From Sphingomonadales bacterium UBA1936 (GTDB lineage Bacteria > Pseudomonadota > Alphaproteobacteria > Sphingomonadales > Sphingomonadaceae), in NCBI GenBank assembly GCA_002336985.1, contig DDFE01000005.1, forward strand, positions 1-12,641: a stretch of 12,641 nucleotides of DNA, given 5' to 3'. Each line of letters opens with the position of its first letter. Position 1 is the first letter of the stretch. Below the pieces are notes generated by a model. That model was not told the DNA's origin. It did not search any database and saw only the letters and a program-made list of their open reading frames with translations. Positions 1-6,873 of the stretch are shown here, piece by piece. The translations under genes were made by a program, and so were the position numbers.

Positions 1-37
1 GACAGGCGCAGGTCCTGACGGAACCAAAGGATCGAGG

Positions 38-964
38 TTATTTCAACGTCTCCAGCGGTACGCGCACGGTGAAATTGCCGCGCGTGACCGAACCGGCGAA
101 ACGCTGGTCGGAGAACAGAAGTTCACTGCCATCGGTCCGCATGATCGGCATCCGCGACCAGAACAGGAAAGCATGCGCCGCAGGGTCGCGCGCCTTGGCG
201 AGGGCTACGCGCGGATCATCCATGCCGGTTTCCATCGGCAGGCCGACGAACGCCGGGTCGCTACCGACGGTGTACGTCGCTGCGCCATATTCCCCGCCAC
301 CGCGCCACAGGACATTCCGTTCCCAGAAAAAGACCGGGACCGGATTGGCGACGACAAGCTCGGGGTACAGCCCGGCCCGGCGAACTTCGCTTGCCGTGCT
401 TGCCTCGGTATGCCCGGTGATCAGGCCGTTGGCGAAGATATAGGTGCAGACGGCCGTGAAGCTGGCGATGGCGGGCCGGCGCCAGTCTGCGCGGCCTGCC
501 TTTTCACGCTTCCGCGACACCCACCAGCCGCCGATCAGCGCGGCCCAGATCCAGATGTCGATGATGAACAAAGTATCGCCCGCAAACCATTCGTCGGAGA
601 ACGGCGAGAGCAGGCGGATGCCATAGCTGTTGAGCCAGTCCATCGCCGGGTGCGTCAGGGTGCCGATATAAGCGAGCGCGAGGAGCCAGCCGCGGTGAAT
701 GGGCAACCGATCGGGATGCGGTCGCCATTTCGCCCACAGCAGTAACGCGCCGGTCAGCAACAGCGGCAAGACCAGCATCGCGACCGGCCCATGCGTCAGC
801 CCCCGCCGCACTGTCAGCGTATTCATGCCGAAGACAATGCACAGCCCGTCGATATCGGGCAGGTTCGCGCCGATGATCAGCGCCGGCATGGCCAGCCCCG
901 TACGGCGCTTCAGGCCCATCTGCCCGAGGATTGCGCCGACGAAGCTGTGGGTCAGGTTATCCAA
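38..964 (-). CDS. YdjM/DUF457-type membrane-bound metal-dependent hydrolase
   Basis: This 308-residue protein belongs to the YdjM-like (DUF457) family of inner-membrane proteins presumed to be metal-dependent hydrolases; no substrate is firmly known. The N-terminal MDNLTHS signature is intact, with His6, the NLPDID motif (Asp37, Asp39), GLTHG (His58) and THPAMDW (His105, Asp109) as the likely metal ligands. Hydrophobic segments lie near residues 61-78, 92-104, 132-149 and 165-184, and a soluble C-terminal part of about 120 residues follows. The start is TTG. I chose it because the family N-terminus begins exactly there, although no Shine-Dalgarno sequence precedes it. The gene begins 15 bases after the korB stop, so it is probably translated by coupling as the last gene of the korAB transcript. 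A link to 2-oxoacid metabolism is not implied by the family. The family call is secure; the biochemical role is unknown. Confidence 0.85.
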   Translation of the reverse strand: MDNLTHSFVGAILGQMGLKRRTGLAMPALIIGANLPDIDGLCIVFGMNTLTVRRGLTHGPVAMLVLPLLLTGALLLWAKWRPHPDRLPIHRGWLLALAYIGTLTHPAMDWLNSYGIRLLSPFSDEWFAGDTLFIIDIWIWAALIGGWWVSRKREKAGRADWRRPAIASFTAVCTYIFANGLITGHTEASTASEVRRAGLYPELVVANPVPVFFWERNVLWRGGGEYGAATYTVGSDPAFVGLPMETGMDDPRVALAKARDPAAHAFLFWSRMPIMRTDGSELLFSDQRFAGSVTRGNFTVRVPLETLK

Positions 965-979
965 GGGCGGCGGCCCGCA

Positions 980-2026
980 TCAGATGACGTGCGGTTCCTT
1001 GTCGACCATCCAGGTCTGGCCCTTGGCGATCAGTGCGGCGAGGTCGGGCTTCTTGCCCTTGGCCGCCGCCTCGTTCTGGGCGACGACCGCGCTTTCGAAC
1101 GTCGGTGCCGGATTGTCGTAGATGACGCCCAGGGCCACCGGGAACGCGCCCGAGGGCAGTTCGACCAGCATGTGCGCGAGCTGGCGATTGGTGACATCGT
1201 GCACCTGCACGCCCGCTCCCTGCCAGTTGCCGTCGATCACCTCGACCACCGCAAACGCGAGGGTATCACGGTCGAGCTTCAGGCCCTTCTTGCCGCCGTC
1301 GAACAGCATCGGTTCGCCATTGGCGAGCCACAGCTGCCCCGTCGCCGCATTCGCCTTGTCGGTGAACGGTGCGAAGACGTCATCGTTATAGACGATGCAG
1401 TTCTGGTAGATTTCGACGAAGCCCGTGCCCTTGTGCGCATAGGCCGCTTTCAGCACTTCCGGCAGACGCTTGTGCACGTCGATGCCGCGCCCGACGAAGC
1501 GCGCCCCGGCGCCGAGCGCGAAGGCGCAAGGGTTGGCGGGCGTGTCGACCGATCCGAACGGGGTCGAGGGGCTGCGCGTGCCGACGCGGCTGGTCGGCGA
1601 GTACTGGCCCTTGGTCAGGCCGTAGATTTCGTTGTTGAACAGCAGTACCTGGCAATCGAGGTTGCGGCGGAACAGGTGCATGGTGTGGTTGCCGCCGATC
1701 GACAGCGCATCGCCATCGCCGGTGATGATCCACACATCGAGTTCCGGGTTCGCCAGCTTCACGCCCGTCGCGACCGCTGGCGCCCGGCCGTGGATCGTGT
1801 GGAAGCCATAGGTTTCCATGTAGTACGGGAAGCGCGACGAGCAGCCGATGCCGCTGACGAACACCGTCTTCGCCGGGTCCGCGCCGATTTCCGGCATGGT
1901 GCGCTGCACGGCTTTCAGCACGGCATAGTCGCCGCAGCCGGGACACCAGCGGACTTCCTGGTCGGTTTCCCAGTCCTTGGGGCTGGTTGCGGGCCCTGCG
2001 GGCGAGATGGGCGTGATGGCGTTCAT
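980..2026 (-). CDS. korB: 2-oxoacid:ferredoxin oxidoreductase, beta subunit (probable 2-oxoglutarate type)
   Basis: This is the thiamine-diphosphate and iron-sulfur subunit of a 2-oxoacid:ferredoxin oxidoreductase, which decarboxylates a 2-oxoacid (most likely 2-oxoglutarate) to the acyl-CoA and reduces ferredoxin. The four cysteines expected to hold the [4Fe-4S] cluster are visible: WCPGCG (Cys28, Cys31), GIGCSSR (Cys62) and QNC (Cys210). Their spacing matches the beta subunits of two-subunit archaeal enzymes. The ThDP/Mg motif is ITGDGDALSIGG (Asp104), followed by LLFNNEIYGLTKGQ (Asn131, Asn132). At 348 residues it is typical of the bacterial KorB class. The gene starts 37 bases after the korA stop and the pair forms the catalytic complex. 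The N-terminal 20 residues are Pro/Ala-rich and carry no motif. Substrate choice (2-oxoglutarate rather than pyruvate or branched-chain oxoacids) is inferred from subunit architecture. Confidence 0.93.
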   Translation of the reverse strand: MNAITPISPAGPATSPKDWETDQEVRWCPGCGDYAVLKAVQRTMPEIGADPAKTVFVSGIGCSSRFPYYMETYGFHTIHGRAPAVATGVKLANPELDVWIITGDGDALSIGGNHTMHLFRRNLDCQVLLFNNEIYGLTKGQYSPTSRVGTRSPSTPFGSVDTPANPCAFALGAGARFVGRGIDVHKRLPEVLKAAYAHKGTGFVEIYQNCIVYNDDVFAPFTDKANAATGQLWLANGEPMLFDGGKKGLKLDRDTLAFAVVEVIDGNWQGAGVQVHDVTNRQLAHMLVELPSGAFPVALGVIYDNPAPTFESAVVAQNEAAAKGKKPDLAALIAKGQTWMVDKEPHVI

Positions 2027-2063
2027 ATGTTCCGGTCCGCTTCGTGCGAAAGGTTAGTAAAAG

Positions 2064-3938
2064 TTAGCCCAGTGCCGCTTCGATTGCCGCTTCGATTTCG
2101 GCGATGCGGAACGGCTGCCCCGACACCTTGTTGAGCGGTTTCGCATCGACAAGGAACTGGTCGCGCAACACCGTCTTCAATTGGCCGGTATTCATCTCGG
2201 GGACGAGGATATGCTCATAGCCGGCAAGTAGGACAGCCATATTTTTGGGCATCGGCCAGATGTGGCGCAGGTGGATGTGGTGGACGTCCATGCCCTTCGC
2301 CCGGGCGCGACGCACGGCCTGGTGGATCGGACCGAAAGTCGAGCCCCAGCCGACGACCGCCAGCTTGCCCGAGGTCTCGCCGATTTCCACGCCCTGCTCG
2401 GGAATATGATCCGCAATGCCGTTGACCTTCGCCGCGCGCAGGTCGGTCATCGCCTGGTGGTTGCCAGGTGCATAATCGATGTGGCCGGTATCGACCTGTT
2501 TCTCGATACCGCCGATGCGGTGAAGCAGGCCCGGCGTACCCGGCTTGACCCAGGGCCGCGCGAGCTTGGCATCGCGGCCATAGGGCTTGAAACCGCTTTC
2601 TGGCGCCGCTTCGAGGAATTTGACCGGGAACGGTTCGAGCTTGGTCGTGTCCGGCACCTTCCACGGCTCTGCCGCATTGGCGATATAACCGTCGGTCAGC
2701 AGCATGACGGGGGTCATGAACTGCGTCGCGATCCGCACCGCTTCTATCGCGCACTCGAACGCGTCGGCGGGCGAACGTGCTGCAATGACAGGCATGGGCG
2801 CGTCGCCATTTCTGCCGTAAACTGCTTGATATAGGTCCGATTGCTCAGTTTTGGTGGGAAGTCCGGTCGACGGCCCGCCACGCTGCGAGTTGACGATCAC
2901 CAGCGGCAATTCGGTCATGATCGCAAGGCCGATCGCCTCGCCCTTCAGCGCGATACCCGGACCCGATGACGAGGTAACACCCAGTTGCCCCGCATAGGAC
3001 GCGCCGATCGCACTCGCGACCGCGGCGATTTCGTCTTCCGCCTGGAAGGTCGTCACGCCGAATTCCTTCAGCCGCGACAGGTAATGCAGGATCGCCGAGG
3101 CGGGCGTGATCGGATAACCGCCGAAGAACATCTTCACATCGGCAAGCTGCGCGCCCGCGACCAGGCCCATGGCGATCGATTCCGCGCCCGTGACGGTGCG
3201 GTAGAGACCGGGCTCAGCAGGTGCTGCGGCGATGCTGTGCTGGCGCACCGACGGCCCCAGTTCAGCCGTTTCGCCATAGGCGTGCCCGGCATTCAGCGCA
3301 GCGATGTTGGCGTCGGCCAGCACCGGGTTCTTGGCGAACTTGTCCTTGAGCCACTGGATCAGCGGTTCGCGGTCGCGGTCGAACATCCAGAGCGCCAGGC
3401 CCAGCGTCCACATGTTCTTGCAGCGCAGCGCTTCCTTGTTGCCGAGGCCGAAGGGCTTCACGGCATCGAGCGTCAGCTGCGAGATGTTGAACGCGATCAG
3501 CTGCCACTGGGCGAGCGACCCGTCGGTCAGCGGCGAAACCTCGTACTGCGCCTTTTGCAGGTTGCGGACACCGAACTCGCCCTCGTCCGCGATGATCAGG
3601 CCGCCCGGCTTCAACGAGCCGACATTGGTTTTCAGCGCCGCGGGGTTCATCGCGACCAGCACGTCGGGCGCGTCGCCCGCGGTTTCGATCTGCGACGATC
3701 CGAAATTGATCTGGAAAGCGGACACACCGAACAGCGTCCCCTGCGGCGCGCGGATTTCGGCCGGGAAGTCGGGGAAGGTCGCAAGGTCGTTGCCCGCAAG
3801 CGCGGTCGACAGTGTGAACTGGCCACCGGTCAACTGCATCCCGTCGCCCGAGTCGCCGGCGAAGCGGACCACGATGTTTTCAGGGGGAGGAGAGGCGTTC
3901 GCTTCTTCGCGGGTGGTTTCGTGAACGGCAGTGGCCAT
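2064..3938 (-). CDS. korA: 2-oxoacid:acceptor oxidoreductase, fused gamma-alpha subunit (probable 2-oxoglutarate type)
   Basis: This 624-residue protein is the partner of KorB and fuses the gamma and alpha domains. Residues 21-225 form the gamma (POR) domain, starting NIVVRFAGDSGDGMQLTGG. Residues 250-430 form the pyrimidine-binding domain, with the GYPITPAS motif (274-281), the QAEDEIAA stretch carrying the acidic residue that activates ThDP (Glu301), SSSGPG and the GGPSTGLPTKTEQSDL block (354-369). A C-terminal transketolase-like domain spans about 525-624. The GYPITPAS and PSTGLPT motifs are diagnostic for this superfamily. The complex is cytoplasmic and feeds low-potential electrons to ferredoxin; no dedicated ferredoxin gene lies beside it. 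The ATG chosen is the first in frame and has only a weak ribosome site. An inverted repeat lies in the 79-base leader after the deacetylase gene. The enzyme may supplement or replace 2-oxoglutarate dehydrogenase, as described for mycobacterial KorAB. Confidence 0.93.
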   Translation of the reverse strand: MATAVHETTREEANASPPPENIVVRFAGDSGDGMQLTGGQFTLSTALAGNDLATFPDFPAEIRAPQGTLFGVSAFQINFGSSQIETAGDAPDVLVAMNPAALKTNVGSLKPGGLIIADEGEFGVRNLQKAQYEVSPLTDGSLAQWQLIAFNISQLTLDAVKPFGLGNKEALRCKNMWTLGLALWMFDRDREPLIQWLKDKFAKNPVLADANIAALNAGHAYGETAELGPSVRQHSIAAAPAEPGLYRTVTGAESIAMGLVAGAQLADVKMFFGGYPITPASAILHYLSRLKEFGVTTFQAEDEIAAVASAIGASYAGQLGVTSSSGPGIALKGEAIGLAIMTELPLVIVNSQRGGPSTGLPTKTEQSDLYQAVYGRNGDAPMPVIAARSPADAFECAIEAVRIATQFMTPVMLLTDGYIANAAEPWKVPDTTKLEPFPVKFLEAAPESGFKPYGRDAKLARPWVKPGTPGLLHRIGGIEKQVDTGHIDYAPGNHQAMTDLRAAKVNGIADHIPEQGVEIGETSGKLAVVGWGSTFGPIHQAVRRARAKGMDVHHIHLRHIWPMPKNMAVLLAGYEHILVPEMNTGQLKTVLRDQFLVDAKPLNKVSGQPFRIAEIEAAIEAALG

Positions 3939-3978
3939 GGTCTATCCGGCAAATGATGATGCGCGAGGCTTAGCGCCC

Positions 3979-3992
3979 CGACAGCGTTGTCG
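3979..3992. repeat. Short inverted repeat in the korA leader
   Basis: CGACA and TGTCG are separated by four bases (GCGT), forming a perfect 5-bp dyad about 40 bases upstream of the korA start and 26 bases downstream of the deacetylase stop. No T-rich tract follows on the minus strand, so it is unlikely to be an intrinsic terminator. It could be an operator, or chance in GC-rich DNA. Confidence 0.25.
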
Positions 3993-4017
3993 CCAAACAG
4001 TAAAACTTGTGAGGCGA

Positions 4018-4911
4018 TCAGTCGAGATAGGCGGCGGCACACGTTCGCATGACCGCTGCATGGCGCCGCGCCACCGCCATGACGTCATGTCCGTACCCGC
4101 CGCCCATGGCGCTCGCGAGCGGAATGCCGAGTGTTTTCGCGGTGTTGGCGACCAGCGTGTCGCGCGCTGCTATTCCGGCATCGGTCAGGGCAAGCCGGCC
4201 GAGACGGTCGTCGGCATGCACATCGACCCCGGCCTGGTAGAGGATCAGGTCCGGCCGCATCTCGTCGATCATGAATCGGAGCGCGGTGTGCAGCGCATCG
4301 AGATAGGCGTCGTCGCCCGTCCCGTCCGGCAGGCCGATATCGAGCGTCGACCGCGCCTTGCGCACAGGGAAGTTGCGCTCTGCGTGGATCGACAGGGTCG
4401 CGATGTCGGGCCGCCCGGCGAGGATCGCGGCGGTGCCGTCGCCCTGGTGCACATCGCAATCGACGATCAGGATGCGGGCGGCATCGCCCTCTCCCATCAG
4501 GCGGAGCGCGGCAATGGCGAGGTCGTTGAACACGCAAAAGCCCGCACCGCTGTCAGGCAGCGCATGGTGGCTGCCCCCCGCCGCATTGGCGGCATAGCCA
4601 TGCTCCAGCGCGAGTTTCGCCGCGAGCCATGTCCCGCCGGGGCTGATCTGCGATCGCGTCGCGACCTCTGCCGTCACCGGAAAACCGATGCGGCGTTCGA
4701 TCCCAGACGCAACCCGCATTTCGATGACGGACGCGACGTACTCGGGATCGTGCGCCGCCTCTATCCACGCGCGCGGCATGGGTTCGGGCAAATGCTCCAT
4801 CAGGTGGCCGTCGGCGCGCAGCAGGTCCATGACCGCCGCATATTTGCTGAACTGGTGCGCCCCGCCGCGTGCGGTCACGGTGTAAGCGGGGTGGTGGACG
4901 ACGTGGAGCAT
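4018..4911 (-). CDS. Histone deacetylase family protein (class IV/HDAC11-like)
   Basis: This 297-residue zinc amidohydrolase has the arginase/deacetylase fold. The active-site motifs are complete: GGSHHA (His115, His116, charge relay), DCDVHQGDG with zinc ligands Asp153 and His155, QAGVD with the third zinc ligand Asp230, and MGGGYGHD with the transition-state tyrosine Tyr273. The short length and the FSKYAAVMDLL start resemble the compact class IV (HDAC11-like) bacterial members rather than longer acetylpolyamine amidohydrolases. Substrates could be acetyl- or acyl-lysine proteins or small acylated amines; the sequence does not decide this. It is predicted to be cytoplasmic, with no signal peptide. 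It lies upstream of korAB on the same strand, 79 bp away, and is divergent from the esterase operon. No clear ribosome site precedes the ATG. A possible relic coding end sits 10 bases upstream of the start. Confidence 0.9.
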   Translation of the reverse strand: MLHVVHHPAYTVTARGGAHQFSKYAAVMDLLRADGHLMEHLPEPMPRAWIEAAHDPEYVASVIEMRVASGIERRIGFPVTAEVATRSQISPGGTWLAAKLALEHGYAANAAGGSHHALPDSGAGFCVFNDLAIAALRLMGEGDAARILIVDCDVHQGDGTAAILAGRPDIATLSIHAERNFPVRKARSTLDIGLPDGTGDDAYLDALHTALRFMIDEMRPDLILYQAGVDVHADDRLGRLALTDAGIAARDTLVANTAKTLGIPLASAMGGGYGHDVMAVARRHAAVMRTCAAAYLD

Positions 4912-4932
4912 GTTGTTCTAGCTAGGGTTTCA

Positions 4933-4946
4933 GGCGCAGCAGCGCC
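4933..4946. repeat. Short inverted repeat between divergent genes
   Basis: GGCGC and GCGCC are separated by AGCA, a 5-bp dyad lying between the divergent deacetylase and esterase starts. It may be an operator shared by both genes. It also falls inside a possible relic reading frame, so chance is equally likely. Confidence 0.2.
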
Positions 4947-4949
4947 AGC

Positions 4950-4953
4950 GGAG
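4950..4953 (+). promoter_or_regulatory. Ribosome binding site deciding the esterase start
   Basis: GGAG ends 11 bases before the ATG at 4965. It overlaps an alternative in-frame GTG at 4953, which has no ribosome site of its own, so the ATG is preferred. Confidence 0.5.
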
Positions 4954-4964
4954 TGCCAAATTCG

Positions 4965-5918
4965 ATGACCGTGACGCCCCCCAGCAATCGCCCCGACGTC
5001 AATGCTTTCCTGTTATTCCTGAACAATGTCCCCGGCCCCAAGATGCACCAACTGCCCGCCCCCGCCGCGCGCATGGCGATGGTGGCGATGCGCGGCGTGG
5101 CGGAAGTCGAAACGGGACCGCTGGCGGTCATCAAGGACCTGAGCATTCCCGGCCCCGCGGGGACAATCCCGGCGCGGCTCTACGACGCCCGGGAGACGCG
5201 CGAAGCCGGTCCGGTCATGGTGTTCTATCACGGCGGCGGATTCGTGATCGGCGATTTGAGCACCCACGAACCCTATTGCGCAGAGGTCGCACGTGTCCTC
5301 GACATTCCCGTCATCGCAATCGACTATCGCCTTGCGCCAGAGAACCCTTGGCCCGCCGCGCCCGACGATTGTGAAGCGGCGACACGGTGGATCGCGGACA
5401 GTCCGGCCGTCCTCGGCCGCACCGTCACCGGCCTTGTCCTGTCGGGTGACAGTGCGGGTGGCAACCTGACCATCGTCACGACAATGGCACTGCGCGACGC
5501 ACCCGCCGCCGTGCCGGTGATCGCGCAGTTCCCGATCTATCCCGTGGTCGATGGAACCGACGCCTGGCCCTCTTTCGGCGAACATGGCGCGGCGAAACTG
5601 CTCACCACCGAATCGATGAACTATTTCAATGACGCCTATCGTCCGGAAGCGGGCCACCCCCGCGCCTATCCGCTGCGTCACGACCACACGGGATTACCGC
5701 CGACCCTGCTGGTCACGGCCAGCCTCGACCCCCTGCGGGACCAAGGCCGCGAATATGCCGCCGAACTGATCCGCGCGGGCGTGCCGGTGACCTATCGGGA
5801 GGCGGTCGGAAACATCCATGGTTTCATCACCATTCGAAGGGCAATCCCTTCTTCGCAGGCCGATGTCGCGGGTTACCTAGCCGTGCTGAAGGCGATGATC
5901 GCCGAGGCGGTCGCGTGA
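4965..5918 (+). CDS. Alpha/beta hydrolase, hormone-sensitive-lipase (HSL) family
   Basis: This carboxylesterase-type serine hydrolase of 317 residues belongs to the HSL (bacterial family IV) group. Counting from the ATG chosen here, the oxyanion-hole motif FYHGGGFVIGD places HGGG at 89-92. The nucleophile elbow GDSAGGN gives Ser163, ASLDPLRDQG supplies Asp255 and NIHGF supplies His285, so the catalytic triad is complete. DYRLAPE, typical of the family, is also present. The N-terminal cap of about 60 residues (PDVNAFLLFLNN onward) is the usual HSL cap. There is no signal peptide, so it acts in the cytoplasm, probably on short-chain acyl or aryl esters. The in-frame GTG at 4953 would add four residues. 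It is the first gene of a coupled operon with rppH; its stop overlaps the rppH start. The physiological substrate is not deducible. Confidence 0.93.
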   Translation: MTVTPPSNRPDVNAFLLFLNNVPGPKMHQLPAPAARMAMVAMRGVAEVETGPLAVIKDLSIPGPAGTIPARLYDARETREAGPVMVFYHGGGFVIGDLSTHEPYCAEVARVLDIPVIAIDYRLAPENPWPAAPDDCEAATRWIADSPAVLGRTVTGLVLSGDSAGGNLTIVTTMALRDAPAAVPVIAQFPIYPVVDGTDAWPSFGEHGAAKLLTTESMNYFNDAYRPEAGHPRAYPLRHDHTGLPPTLLVTASLDPLRDQGREYAAELIRAGVPVTYREAVGNIHGFITIRRAIPSSQADVAGYLAVLKAMIAEAVA

Positions 5919-6409
5919 GCGGCGGGAAAGCCTATCGTCCGGCCGCGGCCGTGATGCTGCTCAATGCCGACAACAAGGTCTTCGTGGCGCAGCGGCTCGA
6001 TTCGAGCCTAGACGCCTGGCAGATGCCGCAGGGCGGACTCGATCCGGGGGAAGACGCCCGAACCGGTGCACTGCGCGAACTTGAAGAGGAAACCGGCATC
6101 GGCCCGGCTCTGGTCGAGATCGTCGCGCAATCGTCGCGCGAACTGCTCTACGACCTGCCGCCCGAACTCAGCGGGAAGCTGTGGAAGGGCAAATATGCAG
6201 GACAGCGCCAGAGCTGGTTCCTGATGCGCTTCCTCGGCACCGACCTCGACGTGAATCTCGACACCGAACACCCCGAATTCCGCGCGTTCCAGTGGGTCGA
6301 CCCCTGGCACCTTCCCAACCTGATCGTCGCATTCAAGAAGCGGCTGTACGAAGAAGTGCTAGAGGAATTCGCGGCGCACCTGCCCCCGCGTGATGGAGCG
6401 GCCGCGTGA
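5915..6409 (+). CDS. rppH: RNA 5'-pyrophosphohydrolase (Nudix)
   Basis: RppH removes pyrophosphate from the 5' end of triphosphorylated RNA, leaving a monophosphate that stimulates RNase E-type decay. The 164-residue protein carries a complete Nudix box at residues 40-62 (Gly40, Glu46, REL at 54-56, EEETGI to Ile62), which binds the catalytic Mg ions. WQMPQGGL just before it, the YDLPPEL segment, WKGKYAGQRQSWF and the EFRAFQWVDPWHLPNLIVAFKK region near the C-terminus are typical of the RppH/IalA group rather than of generic Nudix enzymes. The start is GTG, overlapping the upstream stop as GTGA, with GAGG seven bases before it. The same 4-base overlap joins it to the next gene. Some relatives are called dinucleoside polyphosphate hydrolases; activity on RNA is the better-supported role. 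Confidence 0.93.
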   Translation: MSGGKAYRPAAAVMLLNADNKVFVAQRLDSSLDAWQMPQGGLDPGEDARTGALRELEEETGIGPALVEIVAQSSRELLYDLPPELSGKLWKGKYAGQRQSWFLMRFLGTDLDVNLDTEHPEFRAFQWVDPWHLPNLIVAFKKRLYEEVLEEFAAHLPPRDGAAA

Positions 6410-6873
6410 ACCCGGCGCAAATCCTGCCGTATCTGATCCCGATCATCGTCGTCGCGGTGCTGTATTTCCGGACCAGCCGCGCGAAGCCGCGCCCCGTCAG
6501 CATCGCGACCTTGTGGGTCGTACCGGTGATCGCGATCGCCGGGATCGGGTCGGCGCTGTGGTTCCAGCCGCACGCACCTTTCGGCATCGGGGCATACGCG
6601 ATCATGGGCATAGCGCTCCTGCTGGGCATCGGCACGGGAACGTTGCGTGCCCGTACGCTGACGCTGCGCCGGTGCCCGGACACCGACAAGATCCTGATGG
6701 AGACGTCGAGCTACGCCTTCTACCTGCTCGCCGCGCTCGTTTTCCTGCGGATGGCGTTCAAGAACGCCGCCGGCAGCCTCGGCGCGGTCGCGGTCGATGC
6801 ATCGCTGTTGTTCGCACTCGGCATGATCGTCACCCAGCGGCTGACGATCTGGTGGCGGGTACGGCAGCTTTAG
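6406..6873 (+). CDS. CcdC-like (DUF1453) integral membrane protein
   Basis: This 155-residue, strongly hydrophobic protein has about five predicted membrane segments (residues 5-22, 33-51, 62-78, 102-118 and 126-144). Between segments three and four, LLGIGTGTLRARTLTLRRC resembles the glycine- and arginine-rich loop of the CcdC/DUF1453 family, which is named after a Bacillus protein in a cytochrome c maturation locus. I assign the family from length, topology and this loop, with moderate confidence. No Cys pair for thiol redox chemistry is present: one Cys, at 90. The start is GTG, preceded by GGAG at 6395-6398, and overlaps the rppH stop as GTGA. The stop codon overlaps the convergent malate synthase stop. 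Function is unknown; its coupling to rppH and the esterase does not by itself suggest one. Confidence 0.8.
   Translation: MNPAQILPYLIPIIVVAVLYFRTSRAKPRPVSIATLWVVPVIAIAGIGSALWFQPHAPFGIGAYAIMGIALLLGIGTGTLRARTLTLRRCPDTDKILMETSSYAFYLLAALVFLRMAFKNAAGSLGAVAVDASLLFALGMIVTQRLTIWWRVRQL

Noticed and set aside
1..37. Partial gene or terminator at the left edge
   Set aside because: The 37 bases downstream of the YdjM-type gene show no convincing coding frame, hairpin or T-tract; they are too short to judge.
791..2134. Long plus-strand open frame across korB
   Set aside because: It is antisense to korB; the product is rich in Arg, Asp and His with no family resemblance.
3970..4000. Intrinsic terminator after the deacetylase gene
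   Set aside because: The stem is only 5 bp and no T-tract follows on the minus strand.
2985..4968. Two long plus-strand frames antisense to korA and the deacetylase gene
   Set aside because: They mirror strongly conserved genes on the minus strand and have no motifs or ribosome sites of their own.
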